Positions 1 to 7,975 of a stretch of DNA of 45,290 nt are shown in pieces. The DNA is from Verrucomicrobiota bacterium. Lineage in GTDB: Bacteria > Verrucomicrobiota > Verrucomicrobiia > Chthoniobacterales > UBA10450. The translations under genes and the position numbers were made by a program. The number at the start of each line of letters is the position of its first letter. The stretch's first letter is position 1. The notes below the pieces were generated by a model. That model was given only the letters and a program-made list of their open reading frames with translations. It had not been told where the DNA came from and did no database searches. The stretch is taken from contig JAFASN010000021.1 in NCBI GenBank assembly GCA_019244415.1, positions 1-45,290 on the forward strand. The letters run 5' to 3'.

Positions 1-162
1 TTGTAAAGGCGGGATGTGATCGCGCTTGCTGCGCACCCCTTTTTTCGCGGCGCGTTCCGGCACACTCGGCCGGTTGGCAGTGTCGATGAATTCTTCCTGC
101 GGCTCCGTCATGGTAGCTTTGTTGCCGCCCCGTTCCTTCTTCTCATCGCGTTTTTTCATCAT
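1..162 (-). CDS. Partial small charged protein of unknown function
   Basis: An open frame runs off the left edge; 54 codons are visible with no stop. It starts at a double ATG (160-162 and 157-159) preceded by a GAGAAAG-like ribosome binding site. The start lies 7 bases after the stop of the MscS-type gene, so it looks like the last visible gene of that minus-strand operon. The visible protein is very hydrophilic and rich in Lys, Arg and Glu (MMKKRDEKKERGGNK at the N-terminus). It has no membrane segment or recognisable domain. I do not recognise the family. The close spacing and ribosome binding site support a real gene; the product is unknown. Confidence 0.5.
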   Translation of the reverse strand, partial: MMKKRDEKKERGGNKATMTEPQEEFIDTANRPSVPERAAKKGVRSKRDHIPPLQ

Positions 163-169
163 CACTTTC

Positions 170-1114
170 TCACGGCAGATTTTTTATCTCCAGCGGCGCC
201 ACGTGCACGATGTCATGCGTGCTCGAGGCCACTCCGATCTTCGCCTTTTCCAGCTCATTCATGATTTCGCGGCTCATCTGGTCTTTGATCCTGCGCACCC
301 CGTGATCGTGGACGATGAAACGCAATCTCAGCTCAAGCGAGTTACTGGTCAGCCGATAGTACACGCTTGGGTCGAGATCGATCGGATCGACCTGATATCT
401 CTCACGCAGACGCCGCACCGCTTCGTCCCCGATTTTCTGCTGGTTTAGCGCGTGACGATTCGCACTTTCCAGCAGGATCGACTCTGCCTTCGCCCGATCA
501 GCTTTGTAGGTGATGGGCAGATGTATTTCGTCCCAGATGTATGGGAATTCGCGGGTGTAATTGTAAACCGGTTTGTTAAATATCTCGCTGTTGCTGATGG
601 TCGCGATCCGGCCGGTGAACTGCCGGCTCTGCACCCACATGGCGGGCGAGGCGCTCTGCACTGCGGGCGGCTGACCCATTTCCATGATTGTCGTCTGAAT
701 GAATCCGAGCGCGACCACATCGCCGCGCACATCCCCCATGACGATACGGTCGCCGACGCTGAAAGTATTCCCGCGCAGAATGACAAAGTAACCCGCAAGC
801 GCGGTGATCACTTTCTGCAATGCGATCGCCACGCCCGCGGTGACTAGTCCCATCACCGTGGCAAGCCGGGTGGGATCGTTGAACCAGATCGAGATAATCC
901 CGAGCGCGATGAGCAACGCGCACAGCACGCTGATGGCTTGATGCGTCCAAAAGCGGGCACGCCATAACTCCGTGTTGCCGCGCACAAACAAACGCGCGAG
1001 CCCGCGCAGTACCCAGCGCAGCACGATCACGAGACCGATCAGCGCAACTGTCAGCAGCAACTTGCGGCCGTTCTCAGGCGTGAGGCCGACGAATCTAATC
1101 CCAAACCACGTCAT
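170..1114 (-). CDS. MscS-family mechanosensitive ion channel
   Basis: Small-conductance mechanosensitive channel, expected in the inner membrane, which opens on membrane tension to release solutes during hypo-osmotic shock. Of 314 residues, hydrophobic segments lie near 19-37 and 60-80. The pore-lining TM3 near 88-115 is Gly/Ala-rich (GLVTAGVAIALQK). The MscS beta domain follows (FSVGDRIVMGDVRGDV), then a mixed alpha/beta C-terminal part. A longer-than-usual loop near 147-165 precedes the conserved segment reading ATISNSEIFNKPVYNYT. The start ATG overlaps the stop of the upstream FAD oxidase by ATGA, so the two are probably translationally coupled. Family assignment is firm; the gating stimulus and any ion selectivity are not visible. 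Confidence 0.93.
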   Translation of the reverse strand: MTWFGIRFVGLTPENGRKLLLTVALIGLVIVLRWVLRGLARLFVRGNTELWRARFWTHQAISVLCALLIALGIISIWFNDPTRLATVMGLVTAGVAIALQKVITALAGYFVILRGNTFSVGDRIVMGDVRGDVVALGFIQTTIMEMGQPPAVQSASPAMWVQSRQFTGRIATISNSEIFNKPVYNYTREFPYIWDEIHLPITYKADRAKAESILLESANRHALNQQKIGDEAVRRLRERYQVDPIDLDPSVYYRLTSNSLELRLRFIVHDHGVRRIKDQMSREIMNELEKAKIGVASSTHDIVHVAPLEIKNLP

Positions 1115-4100
1115 CGTTTCTCTCTTTTACGCCGCCGCCTAAGCCATAAGCCGGCAAGTGTCGCGATTCCGGCGAGAACTGCCGCTGCTGTGACAAGCGA
1201 CGGGTACTTGTACTCAGGCGTAATATGATTTTGCTCGGGGTACTCTTCGCCGCCGCCGCGCTCGCCACCGAGCTGAGCCATTCGCAGCACCTGCGCGATG
1301 TGCAACGCGCGACGCTCGGTCGTTTGTGAAATTTGCTCGCGACAACTGAAGCCGTCCGCGATCAGCAGCGTATCCTTCGCGGCGTTGCGCACGTGCGGCA
1401 ACAGGTCGTACTCACCCACCTTCATCGACGTTTCGTAGTGATCAGCTTCAAAGCCGAATGCGCCTGCCATGCCGCAACAGCCATTATCCGGCAGCTCGAG
1501 ATCAAGCCCCACGCGTCTGAGCAGCTTCTCGTCGGCCTCGGATTTCTTCAGCGCTTTTTGGTGGCAATGAATGTGCGCGAATGCTTTGCGGTGGAGCTTC
1601 GGTACGGCGAAATCGGGCGCGAATTCCTCGAGGAACTCGGCGAACAGGAACGTCTGCTTCGATAATCGCTGCGCGTCCTGATTATTCGGCAGCAGATTAA
1701 TTAGCTCGTCTTTGAAAACAGCGTAGCAGCTCGGCTCCAGCACGACGATTGGCGTGCCGGCCCGGATGTGCAGTTGCAGACGAACGAGCATTTTTCTTAG
1801 CCAACGCTCAGCCGTATCGAGCATCCCGTAATCGTAAAGCGGGCGTCCGCAGCACATGTCTGCTTCGGGAACGATGACGCGAAAACCCGCTGACTCGAGG
1901 ACTTCAACGGCCGCTTGGGCGGTATTTGGGTGAAAGTAGTTATTGAATGTGTCCGGCCAGAGGATGACCGCGGGGAGCGCACGCGACCCGCGTGCACGCG
2001 AACGCGACCCGCCTTCGGCAACTTCGCCGTGTGTTTCGGCGCGGTCGCCGAAACCAGCACGCGAGGTCGCGTGCGCTCCCCGGAATCCTGCGCCGTGCCT
2101 GTCGGGTAGGGTCGGCGTCCCGCCCGCCGGCGATGGCGTCCTCGCCATCGCGAACTTTTCGCGACCGCGGGAAGATCGTTTCGGCGAGACGCCGAAATCG
2201 GCAGGCGGGACGCCCACCCTACCCGAGATCGCGCGATCGCGCTGCCGGAACCATTCCTTAAAACTTTGCTTCGCAAACGGTGGCACGTTTCGTTGCGGGG
2301 CAATCCCGATTAGTGCTTTGAAAGCGTCGCGAAAGATCGGCGCGCGCGAAAAGAAGTTCGCAATTCGCGGTCCGAATGGCAGCGCATTTGTCAGCCGCGC
2401 CCAGACGTGAATCAAGCCGAAGGCATAGGCATGAATCGGACGCAGCCGGCGTTTGTAATAATGCGACAGGAACTCGGCTTTGTACGTGGCCATGTCCACA
2501 TGCACCGGGCAATCGCCTTTGCAGCCTTTGCATGAGAGACAGAGATCGAGCGCATCCATGACCGCTTCATCGCGCCAGCCGCTCTCGCCGATGACTTCAC
2601 CGCGCAACATCTCGAAAAGCAGATGCGCGCGCGCCCGCGTGGAATGTTTTTCCTCGCGCGTGACCATGTAGCTCGGGCACATGGTCCCGCCTCTCTCGCG
2701 GCGGCAAAGTCCCACGCCGACGCAGCGCACCGTTGCGTGCGCGAAGCTGCCGTTATCGTCGCGAAAATGGAAATGCGTTTTCGGCGCGCGTGGATTGTAA
2801 TCTTGCCCGAGGCGCAGTTCCGCGATCGGCGATTTCGGATCGACCACTTTGCCCGGATTCATTTTCCAATCCGGGTCCCAGATTGATTTGAATTCGCGAA
2901 ATGCCTGCACCAGTTCTTCGCCGAACATTTTCGGGAGCAACGCGGCACGCGCCTGCCCGTCGCCGTGCTCGCCCGAAAGCGAGCCGCCGTAACTCACCAC
3001 GAGATCCGCCGCGTCATTGAGAAAGGCGCGCATTTTTTCGCGCTCAGCATTCGTTCCGAACTCAAACGGCAACCGGCAATGCACCAGTCCCTGGCCGAAA
3101 TGACCGTAAACGGAAGTATCGTAATCGTGCCGCTGAAACAGCTTCTTCAAATCGCGCAGGTATGCGCCGATGCGCTCCGGCGGCACCGCTGAATCTTCCC
3201 AGCCCGGCCAGCGATCAGGTTTGTTCGGAGCGAACGCCGTGACTCCGAGCGCGCTTTCGCGCACTTCCCACAATCGCTTTTCCGCAGCGGGATCGTCGTA
3301 AAGCTTCATCGCAGGCGCGCTGCCGTTTTTCTGGAGCGCGTTCATCAGCTCGCGCGCGCGGTCGTCCGCTTCGGTTTTGCTTTCGCCGCCGAACTCGACC
3401 ATCAGCCAGCCTTTGCCCTCGGGCAGCAGACTCAGCTCCGCCGTGTGCACGTGATGCTCTTTCATCAGCTGCACCATGTCGCCATCGAAGCCTTCCATCC
3501 CGATCGGCTTGTGCCGCATGATTTCGGGACAGTGATCGCCCGCGACGAAAACATCGGGGAAACCGAGTACAAGCAACGAGCGCGCTTTTGGATTCGCAAT
3601 TAAATGCAACGTTGCTTCCAAAATCGTGACGCAGGTTCCCTCCGTGCCGGCAAGCGCGCGCGCGACGTGGAATCCATTTTCCGGCAGCAGCTCGTCGAGA
3701 TTGTAACCGGAAACGCGACGCGGAATTTTTGGAAACCGCTCGCGAATGAGCGGCGCGTACTTATCCCGCAACGCTTTGAGTTTGCCGTAAATCTCAGCGA
3801 GCGGGCCACCATTCCTGATGATGCCCTCAAGTTCTTCGTCGCTCGTTTTCCCGACGCGCATCCGCAGGCCGCGGTAAGTGAGAATCTCGAGCGCGTCGAG
3901 ATTGTCGGACGTGCGCGCACCCGTGCCGGCAAACTGCGCCATGACGGAATGCACGCCGCAAGAGTTGTTGCCGATCATTCCGCCAATCGTACAGCGATTG
4001 TGCGTGGCTGGATCGGGTCCAAACGTCAGCCCGAACTGTGCGGCGCGCGCGCGCAAATCATCCAGCACGATGCCCGGCCGTGCCGTCGCCAGCCGCTTTT

Positions 4101-4482
4101 TCGGATCGATTGCGATGAAGTCGCGAAAGTACTTCGTCATGTCGAGCACGACCGCGACATTGCAGCATTGCCCGGCCAAACTGGTGCCGCCGCCCCGCGA
4201 AAGAATGGGCGCGCCGAATTTGCGGCAAACCGCGATAGTGCTGATCACGTCATCGACGTCGCGCGGAATAACAACGCCGATCGGCACCTGGCGATAATTC
4301 GAAGCGTCAGCGGCGTAGAGCGCACGGCTGCCGCTATCGAAACGAACTTCCCCGCGGATTTCCGAACGGAGTTCGTTCGCAAGCTCGCGCGCTGTAATTC
4401 CGGCGGGATGTGATTGGTGATCGGTGATGCGTGATTGGTGAGAAGTACTCGATGGCGTCTTCACCAACCTATCACTATTCAC
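1111..4482 (-). CDS. Fused FAD-binding / Fe-S / CCG-domain oxidoreductase (glycolate or D-lactate oxidase type)
   Basis: A 1123-residue fusion of what are often separate subunits (GlcD plus GlcF-like). In order: FAD-binding type-4 domain about 55-240 (GVVIPRDVDDV, SRGGGTSLAGQ, GGMIGNNSCG), FAD-oxidase C-terminal domain about 250-545 (SGEHGDGQAR), Fe-S region about 590-670 (CLSCKGCKGDCPV), then a heterodisulfide-reductase-like cysteine-rich domain about 845-1060 (MCCGRP, EPSCYAVF, GCCGMAGAFGF), and a C-terminal membrane anchor near 1093-1112. It probably oxidises a 2-hydroxy acid and passes electrons to the membrane quinone pool; the substrate is not readable. Residues about 753-837 are not family sequence: they translate two palindromic repeats (2104-2224 and 1972-2081) placed between the Fe-S and CCG domains. 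The GTG start lies in a tandem-repeat tract (4411-4490), so the true start may be further in. Confidence 0.9.
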   Translation of the reverse strand: MNSDRLVKTPSSTSHQSRITDHQSHPAGITARELANELRSEIRGEVRFDSGSRALYAADASNYRQVPIGVVIPRDVDDVISTIAVCRKFGAPILSRGGGTSLAGQCCNVAVVLDMTKYFRDFIAIDPKKRLATARPGIVLDDLRARAAQFGLTFGPDPATHNRCTIGGMIGNNSCGVHSVMAQFAGTGARTSDNLDALEILTYRGLRMRVGKTSDEELEGIIRNGGPLAEIYGKLKALRDKYAPLIRERFPKIPRRVSGYNLDELLPENGFHVARALAGTEGTCVTILEATLHLIANPKARSLLVLGFPDVFVAGDHCPEIMRHKPIGMEGFDGDMVQLMKEHHVHTAELSLLPEGKGWLMVEFGGESKTEADDRARELMNALQKNGSAPAMKLYDDPAAEKRLWEVRESALGVTAFAPNKPDRWPGWEDSAVPPERIGAYLRDLKKLFQRHDYDTSVYGHFGQGLVHCRLPFEFGTNAEREKMRAFLNDAADLVVSYGGSLSGEHGDGQARAALLPKMFGEELVQAFREFKSIWDPDWKMNPGKVVDPKSPIAELRLGQDYNPRAPKTHFHFRDDNGSFAHATVRCVGVGLCRRERGGTMCPSYMVTREEKHSTRARAHLLFEMLRGEVIGESGWRDEAVMDALDLCLSCKGCKGDCPVHVDMATYKAEFLSHYYKRRLRPIHAYAFGLIHVWARLTNALPFGPRIANFFSRAPIFRDAFKALIGIAPQRNVPPFAKQSFKEWFRQRDRAISGRVGVPPADFGVSPKRSSRGREKFAMARTPSPAGGTPTLPDRHGAGFRGAHATSRAGFGDRAETHGEVAEGGSRSRARGSRALPAVILWPDTFNNYFHPNTAQAAVEVLESAGFRVIVPEADMCCGRPLYDYGMLDTAERWLRKMLVRLQLHIRAGTPIVVLEPSCYAVFKDELINLLPNNQDAQRLSKQTFLFAEFLEEFAPDFAVPKLHRKAFAHIHCHQKALKKSEADEKLLRRVGLDLELPDNGCCGMAGAFGFEADHYETSMKVGEYDLLPHVRNAAKDTLLIADGFSCREQISQTTERRALHIAQVLRMAQLGGERGGGEEYPEQNHITPEYKYPSLVTAAAVLAGIATLAGLWLRRRRKREKR
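1972..2081. repeat. Family C palindromic repeat inside a coding region
   Basis: Outer arms are GGGGAGCGCACGCGAC at the left and the inverted GTCGCGTGCGCTCCCC at the right. Near the right end lies an inner hairpin, GTTTCGGCG with CGCCGAAAC around a four-base loop. The element is in frame within the FAD oxidase gene and codes part of its interdomain linker. Related copies are at 28483-28610 and, in compact form, at 21910-21940. Confidence 0.85.
2104..2224. repeat. Family B palindromic repeat inside a coding region
   Basis: Outer arms read GGGTAGGGTCGGCGTCCCG at the left and, reverse-complemented, GGGTAGGGTGGGCGTCCCG at the right. Two inner hairpins are visible: CGATGGCG/CGCCATCG, and TTTCGGCG-AGA-CGCCGAAA at 2179-2197. 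It is translated within the FAD oxidase and lies 22 bases from the family C element. A second copy is at 7817-7954. Confidence 0.87.
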
Positions 4483-4490
4483 TAATCACC
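4411..4490. repeat. Degenerate short tandem repeat (AATCACC type) at a gene boundary
   Basis: Two tracts, 4411-4442 and 4461-4490, hold variants of TGATTGGTGA and its complement TCACCAATCA. They cover the start of the FAD oxidase gene and the stop of the 81-residue upstream gene. Similar tracts occur at 5178-5210, 6961-7004, 18491-18577, 21324-21363, 26078-26108 and 26824-26858. Confidence 0.6.
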
Positions 4491-4731
4491 AGTCTTGCTC
4501 CGGTGTCGAAAACGAAGCGATCGCGATCCCGACCGCCGCTTCCAGCGCGTAAACCGTCCGCGCCGTTTTTGGGTGTTCCGCGAGTTCTTCCGTCGCGGCC
4601 TTGAGCAGCTGCGGCCCGAAATGCCAGAGCCGCGAATGCCAGCGCGGCTTGATCAATCCCATGATGCCGTCGCCGATGAGGAAGAGCGCGGCGGTTTCAA
4701 CGATGCGTCGAGTCACAAGCTGATTTTTCAT
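4486..4731 (-). CDS. Small conserved-looking membrane-associated protein of unknown function
   Basis: An 81-residue protein. A hydrophobic stretch near 10-27 contains the pattern LFLIGDGIMGLIKP, followed by an amphipathic middle part and a second hydrophobic stretch near 63-74. This would fit a small inner-membrane protein with one or two segments. It lies 3 bases upstream of the FAD oxidase start on the same strand, so it is probably the first gene of the minus-strand operon ending at the left edge. Its stop falls inside a short tandem-repeat tract. No catalytic motif is visible and I cannot name the family. The 80-base gap to the divergent DUF6582 gene should hold promoters in both directions, but no clear -35/-10 pair was recognised. 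Confidence 0.6.
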   Translation of the reverse strand: MKNQLVTRRIVETAALFLIGDGIMGLIKPRWHSRLWHFGPQLLKAATEELAEHPKTARTVYALEAAVGIAIASFSTPEQDW

Positions 4732-4811
4732 GCGCAGATACTACGATTTATCACCCCGGTTTCATCTTTCCGCCCGACATCCGAGCTCGTCGGCATGACC
4801 GAAAAAAGGGT

Positions 4812-5117
4812 ATGAGCACGAAAGCCACTTGGGAGCCGCCGCATCCGGAGCACGGGAAACTCAGCACCAAAGAACGGGAAGAATTGCCGAAAAACGCCTA
4901 CGCCTTCCCGGAAAAACGCAAAGAGCCGCTGACCGACGCCTCGCATGTGAAAAACGCAGTTGCACGTTTCGATCAGGTCGAAGGCGTTTCCGATCACGAG
5001 CGCGACCTCGCCTTTGCCAACATCAAGAAAGCGGCCGCGCATTTCCATGTCGAGGTGAAGGAGAAAAGCTGGCACGACCTCGGCAGGGAACCGCACACGG
5101 AAAATCGCGCACAGTAA
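4812..5117 (+). CDS. DUF6582 domain protein
   Basis: A 101-residue soluble protein. The central part (residues about 17-82) matches the pattern I know for DUF6582: KLSTKEREELP, then AFPEKRKEPLTDASHV, then AVARFDQVEGVSDHERDLA, then a predicted helix with Lys/Ala (NIKKAAAHFHVEV). The biochemical role of this family is unknown to me; similar domains occur at the ends of phage-related and stress-related proteins. It is a single gene flanked by minus-strand genes on both sides, so it has its own promoter or none. Downstream, 5178-5210 holds a short tandem repeat before the convergent GMC gene. Confidence 0.75.
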   Translation: MSTKATWEPPHPEHGKLSTKEREELPKNAYAFPEKRKEPLTDASHVKNAVARFDQVEGVSDHERDLAFANIKKAAAHFHVEVKEKSWHDLGREPHTENRAQ

Positions 5118-5177
5118 GCGCGCGATCTTGGTGATCCGGGAATAGTGATTCGCGGGAAAAACTCGCGCGTTTCATTT

Positions 5178-5210
5178 CAATTACTGATTACTCATCACCG
5201 ATCATCCCTT
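5178..5210. repeat. Degenerate short tandem repeat (ATCACC type)
   Basis: TTACTGATTACTCATCACCG-like tract between the convergent ends of the DUF6582 and GMC genes. It is similar in composition and unit to the tracts at 4411-4490 and 6961-7004. Confidence 0.45.
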
Positions 5211-6958
5211 CATGCTAAACGCGGTACGCCTTTCCAATGCGTGCCAGGCGGTGAGAGATGACGGCGGATCGGCGGCGGCGTCATGTCGCGTTTGTCGGAG
5301 TTGAAAATTGTCGCGCCTTGCGAGATGAGATAATCCGCCGTGCGCGCGGCGAGCGCCTGGATCGTCAGCCCAGGATTCGCCGAGCCTTGCGTCGGCAATA
5401 CGCTGCCATCGCAAATGAACAAGTTCGCGATGTCATGCGTGCGTCCGAATTTATCGCACACGCTCGTCGCGGGATCGCTTCCCATTCGCGCGGCGCCGAC
5501 GAGGTGCGCGTACCGCGCTTCGTGGAGCACTTCAGTCGCGCCCGCCGCGCGCATAATTTCCTCCGTCTTCTTTTGCGCCCAGTCGATCAGCTTTTTGTCG
5601 TTGTCGTGCAGGTTGAAGCTGATGTGCGGAATGCGAATACCAAACTCGTCGCGCTCAACCGAGAGCGTGACGCGATTTTCTGGCCAGGGAAGAATTTCTC
5701 CGAGCACGCCCCAGGCCGACCAGTGATTGTAATCCATCATCACGCGCCGCATTCCCCAGCCCCAAGCGCCCCGCGCCGCCATCATTTGTTTGGCGAACGC
5801 GATCGGGAGCGGACCGACGGTTTGAATGGCGAAGCCGCGCGCGAAATCGCGCTTCGGGTCGGTCTCGTAAAATTCTTCCGTAAGCGCGTGCGCCGGCGGC
5901 GCTTTATACATGCGAATGAGCTGATCGAAACGGCCGAGTACGACCGTGCCCGCCTGCGCCATCAGATACCGGCCGACGGTGTCGCTCGAATTCGCAAGAC
6001 CGTTCGGATATTCCGCGCACGCGGAATTCAGCAATAAACGTGGCGTTTCAATCGCGTAACCGGAAACGATCACCGCTTTCGCTTTCTGAAAACGCGCGCG
6101 TCCCTCGCGATTGAAGTAATGCACGCCACTGACGCGATTGTTTTTGCCAAGCTCAATCCGGCTCGCCATCGAAAGTGACCGTACTTCAGCGCCATTCCGA
6201 ATCGCGTCCGGGACATGCGTGATAAGCGTGCTCGCTTTCGCGCCGACTTTGCAGCCCTGAATGCAAAAACCGCGGTAAATGCAGTGCGGCCGATCGTTGC
6301 GCGAGCCGGAGAGGATCGCGACCGGGCCGCCCGCGCTGACCCGAATGCCGAGCCGCGTGCAGCCGTCGATCAGCGTGTCGCCGACGCCGCCCATCGGATG
6401 CGCGCCGTATGCGTAGCCGTGCGGATCCCCCCACGGAAACTGGGCTGGACCGGCGACCGGCATCTCGAGTTCTAACAACTCATAGTACGGCTTCAGGTCC
6501 CAATACGAGATCGGCCAGTCCGCGCCGAGACCGTCGCGCGTGTAAACCTCGAAATCGGACGGGTGAAATCGCGGTGTGAACGCAGCCCAATGCACCGAGC
6601 CACCGCCAACGCCTTTGCCGGAATTATTCGCGCCGAACGTGAGCGGATCGGTGCCGCCGGTGATGCGCATGTCTTCCCAGTAAAGCTTGTGCGAGCCCTT
6701 CTCGTCGCTCACCCAATCGCGCTCGGTGTCCCAGAACGGTCCTGCTTCGAGCCCGACGACCTTGAACCCGCCACGTGCGAGTCGTTGCAGCAAAACCCCG
6801 CCCGCCGAACCGACGCCAACGACGAGATAATCGATTTCATCGTCGTCGCGGAACCGCCGCATCGGCGAATCGAGCCGCTGCATCGGCCCGAGGTGATGCT
6901 CGTGATCATGCGGCGCTTCAAATTCGCCGCCGATCGGTTGTTGCAGATCAACGTTCAC
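5210..6958 (-). CDS. GMC-family FAD oxidoreductase (gluconate 2-dehydrogenase large-subunit type)
   Basis: A 582-residue glucose-methanol-choline family flavoprotein. The dinucleotide-binding motif VGVGSAGGVLLQRLA lies near residues 47-61, followed by the acidic end of beta 2 (GLEAGP). Later come a Cys-rich stretch (CIYRGFCIQGCKVG), the substrate-side histidine region (HLVGAARMGSDP) and the C-terminal signature SVLPTQGSANPGLTIQA, with the conserved Asn and the FAD pyrophosphate loop. It probably oxidises a sugar, sugar acid or alcohol. The next gene upstream (7003-7764) is a gluconate 2-dehydrogenase subunit-3-like protein, the usual partner that carries the Tat signal or assists maturation. 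No membrane cytochrome c subunit is present nearby, so the electron acceptor is open. No Tat signal is visible on this subunit. Confidence 0.92.
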   Translation of the reverse strand: MNVDLQQPIGGEFEAPHDHEHHLGPMQRLDSPMRRFRDDDEIDYLVVGVGSAGGVLLQRLARGGFKVVGLEAGPFWDTERDWVSDEKGSHKLYWEDMRITGGTDPLTFGANNSGKGVGGGSVHWAAFTPRFHPSDFEVYTRDGLGADWPISYWDLKPYYELLELEMPVAGPAQFPWGDPHGYAYGAHPMGGVGDTLIDGCTRLGIRVSAGGPVAILSGSRNDRPHCIYRGFCIQGCKVGAKASTLITHVPDAIRNGAEVRSLSMASRIELGKNNRVSGVHYFNREGRARFQKAKAVIVSGYAIETPRLLLNSACAEYPNGLANSSDTVGRYLMAQAGTVVLGRFDQLIRMYKAPPAHALTEEFYETDPKRDFARGFAIQTVGPLPIAFAKQMMAARGAWGWGMRRVMMDYNHWSAWGVLGEILPWPENRVTLSVERDEFGIRIPHISFNLHDNDKKLIDWAQKKTEEIMRAAGATEVLHEARYAHLVGAARMGSDPATSVCDKFGRTHDIANLFICDGSVLPTQGSANPGLTIQALAARTADYLISQGATIFNSDKRDMTPPPIRRHLSPPGTHWKGVPRLA

Positions 6959-6960
6959 GA

Positions 6961-7004
6961 TTCACAAATCAGCAATCACCAATCACCACCAATCAGCAAT
7001 CCTC
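6961..7004. repeat. Degenerate short tandem repeat (AATCACC/AATCAGC) between two operon genes
   Basis: The tract consists of repeated AATCAGC, AATCACC and CACCAATC units. It fills almost the whole 44-base gap between the subunit-3 gene and the GMC oxidoreductase gene. Confidence 0.65.
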
Positions 7005-7764
7005 AGTGCGTCCCTCCCTGCCCGTGCGGCGGATGAAATTTGTGCGTCGCGATCTCCGGCTCGACCGGATCGGAGACGCACGACGGCGGCGCTTTCCATT
7101 CGTAGCGTTTCTCGTCCACTTCCCACGGCTCGGGCTCGCCGCCCTCGAGCCGGATGTAAGCGCGCGGATACGCCGGGCCGCCGAAGCCGATCTCGTCCCA
7201 CGCGAACGGGTGCGAGTAATACATTTCGACGCAGTCCTGGATCACGAGTCCCCAGTAGCGATGCGGCGGCATCCGTTTCCAGATTTCCTCCGCGCCGGGC
7301 ATTGGTTTGCCGTCGTGAATCAATTTCAGCAGCTCGTCCTGTTCGCGCCATGAAAGCTCGAGAAATCCGCGGCCGTGATTGGCGCGCGACATTTGCTCGA
7401 TCGCTTGCAAGCCGAGCCGGTACGCGTCCCAATCCGGCGGCATATCTTCGAAGCGATAACCCGGTGTTTTTTTGTGGAACAACCGTTCGTCAATGAACGG
7501 CAGCACGGGGATTTTATGCGCCGCGTCGCGATCATTCTGCGGCATCATGTGTTCGCAAAGAATTTCCATGAGGCGCGCTTCGCCGGGAGTAAAAAAGCGG
7601 ATCGGCGGCGTTTCTTCGACGCGTTTACGGATGGTTTCGCGCGTCGCCGCGTCCCAGAATTTCTGCTGCGAAAGCGTGCAGTAGCCGGGGTAATAACCCG
7701 GCTGCGAACGCGACCGCATCGGCGCGCCGGTTCTCAAATCGATGGGGAGGCGCTCGGGATTCAC
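7003..7764 (-). CDS. Gluconate 2-dehydrogenase subunit 3 family protein
   Basis: The core matches the small-subunit family that accompanies GMC dehydrogenases: PGYYPGYCTLSQQKFWDAATR, then PPIRFFTPGEARLMEILCEHMMP, then a C-terminal region with HPFAWDEIGFGGPAYPRAY. It probably forms a complex with, or helps export, the GMC subunit encoded next. I chose the GTG at 7764 because family sequence begins there (NPERLPIDLRTG). The frame is open further to 7947, but those 61 codons translate the palindromic repeat at 7817-7954. No Tat signal is seen with this start, although many relatives have one. The other neighbour, 7976-9001, is a duplicated membrane protein on the same strand. Function is inferred from family and context. 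Confidence 0.85.
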   Translation of the reverse strand: MNPERLPIDLRTGAPMRSRSQPGYYPGYCTLSQQKFWDAATRETIRKRVEETPPIRFFTPGEARLMEILCEHMMPQNDRDAAHKIPVLPFIDERLFHKKTPGYRFEDMPPDWDAYRLGLQAIEQMSRANHGRGFLELSWREQDELLKLIHDGKPMPGAEEIWKRMPPHRYWGLVIQDCVEMYYSHPFAWDEIGFGGPAYPRAYIRLEGGEPEPWEVDEKRYEWKAPPSCVSDPVEPEIATHKFHPPHGQGGTH

Positions 7765-7816
7765 GGGACGCGCGCCGTTGAGAGTCGCAGATGAGAATTG
7801 GAAGTGCGGCCGTTCC

Positions 7817-7954
7817 AGGTAGGGTGGGCGTCCCGCCCAGTGCCGTTGGCGTCTCGGCATCGGGAACTTCCGTCTCTGGGGTGACATATTGTGCCTTGCA
7901 AAGGACCATTTCGGCGAGACGCCGAAAACGGCGGGCGAGACGCCCACCCTACCC
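7817..7954. repeat. Family B palindromic repeat
   Basis: Outer arms are AGGTAGGGTGGGCGTCCCG and its near-perfect inverse at the right end (CGCCCACCCTACC). An inner hairpin, TTTCGGCG-AGA-CGCCGAAA, is at 7909-7927 and is identical to the one in the copy at 2104-2224. It lies between the duplicated membrane protein gene and the subunit-3 gene, just upstream of the latter's likely start. Confidence 0.88.
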
Positions 7955-7975
7955 GAGGCTGACGCGAAACCGTCC

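Noticed and set aside
3604..4413. A 269-codon plus-strand open frame opposite the FAD oxidase
   Set aside because: It has no recognisable domain, an Arg/Ala-rich shadow composition, and lies fully antisense to a gene with clear family motifs.
5258..6037. A 259-codon plus-strand open frame opposite the GMC gene
   Set aside because: Arg-rich shadow translation in high-GC DNA; the minus-strand GMC motifs are unambiguous.
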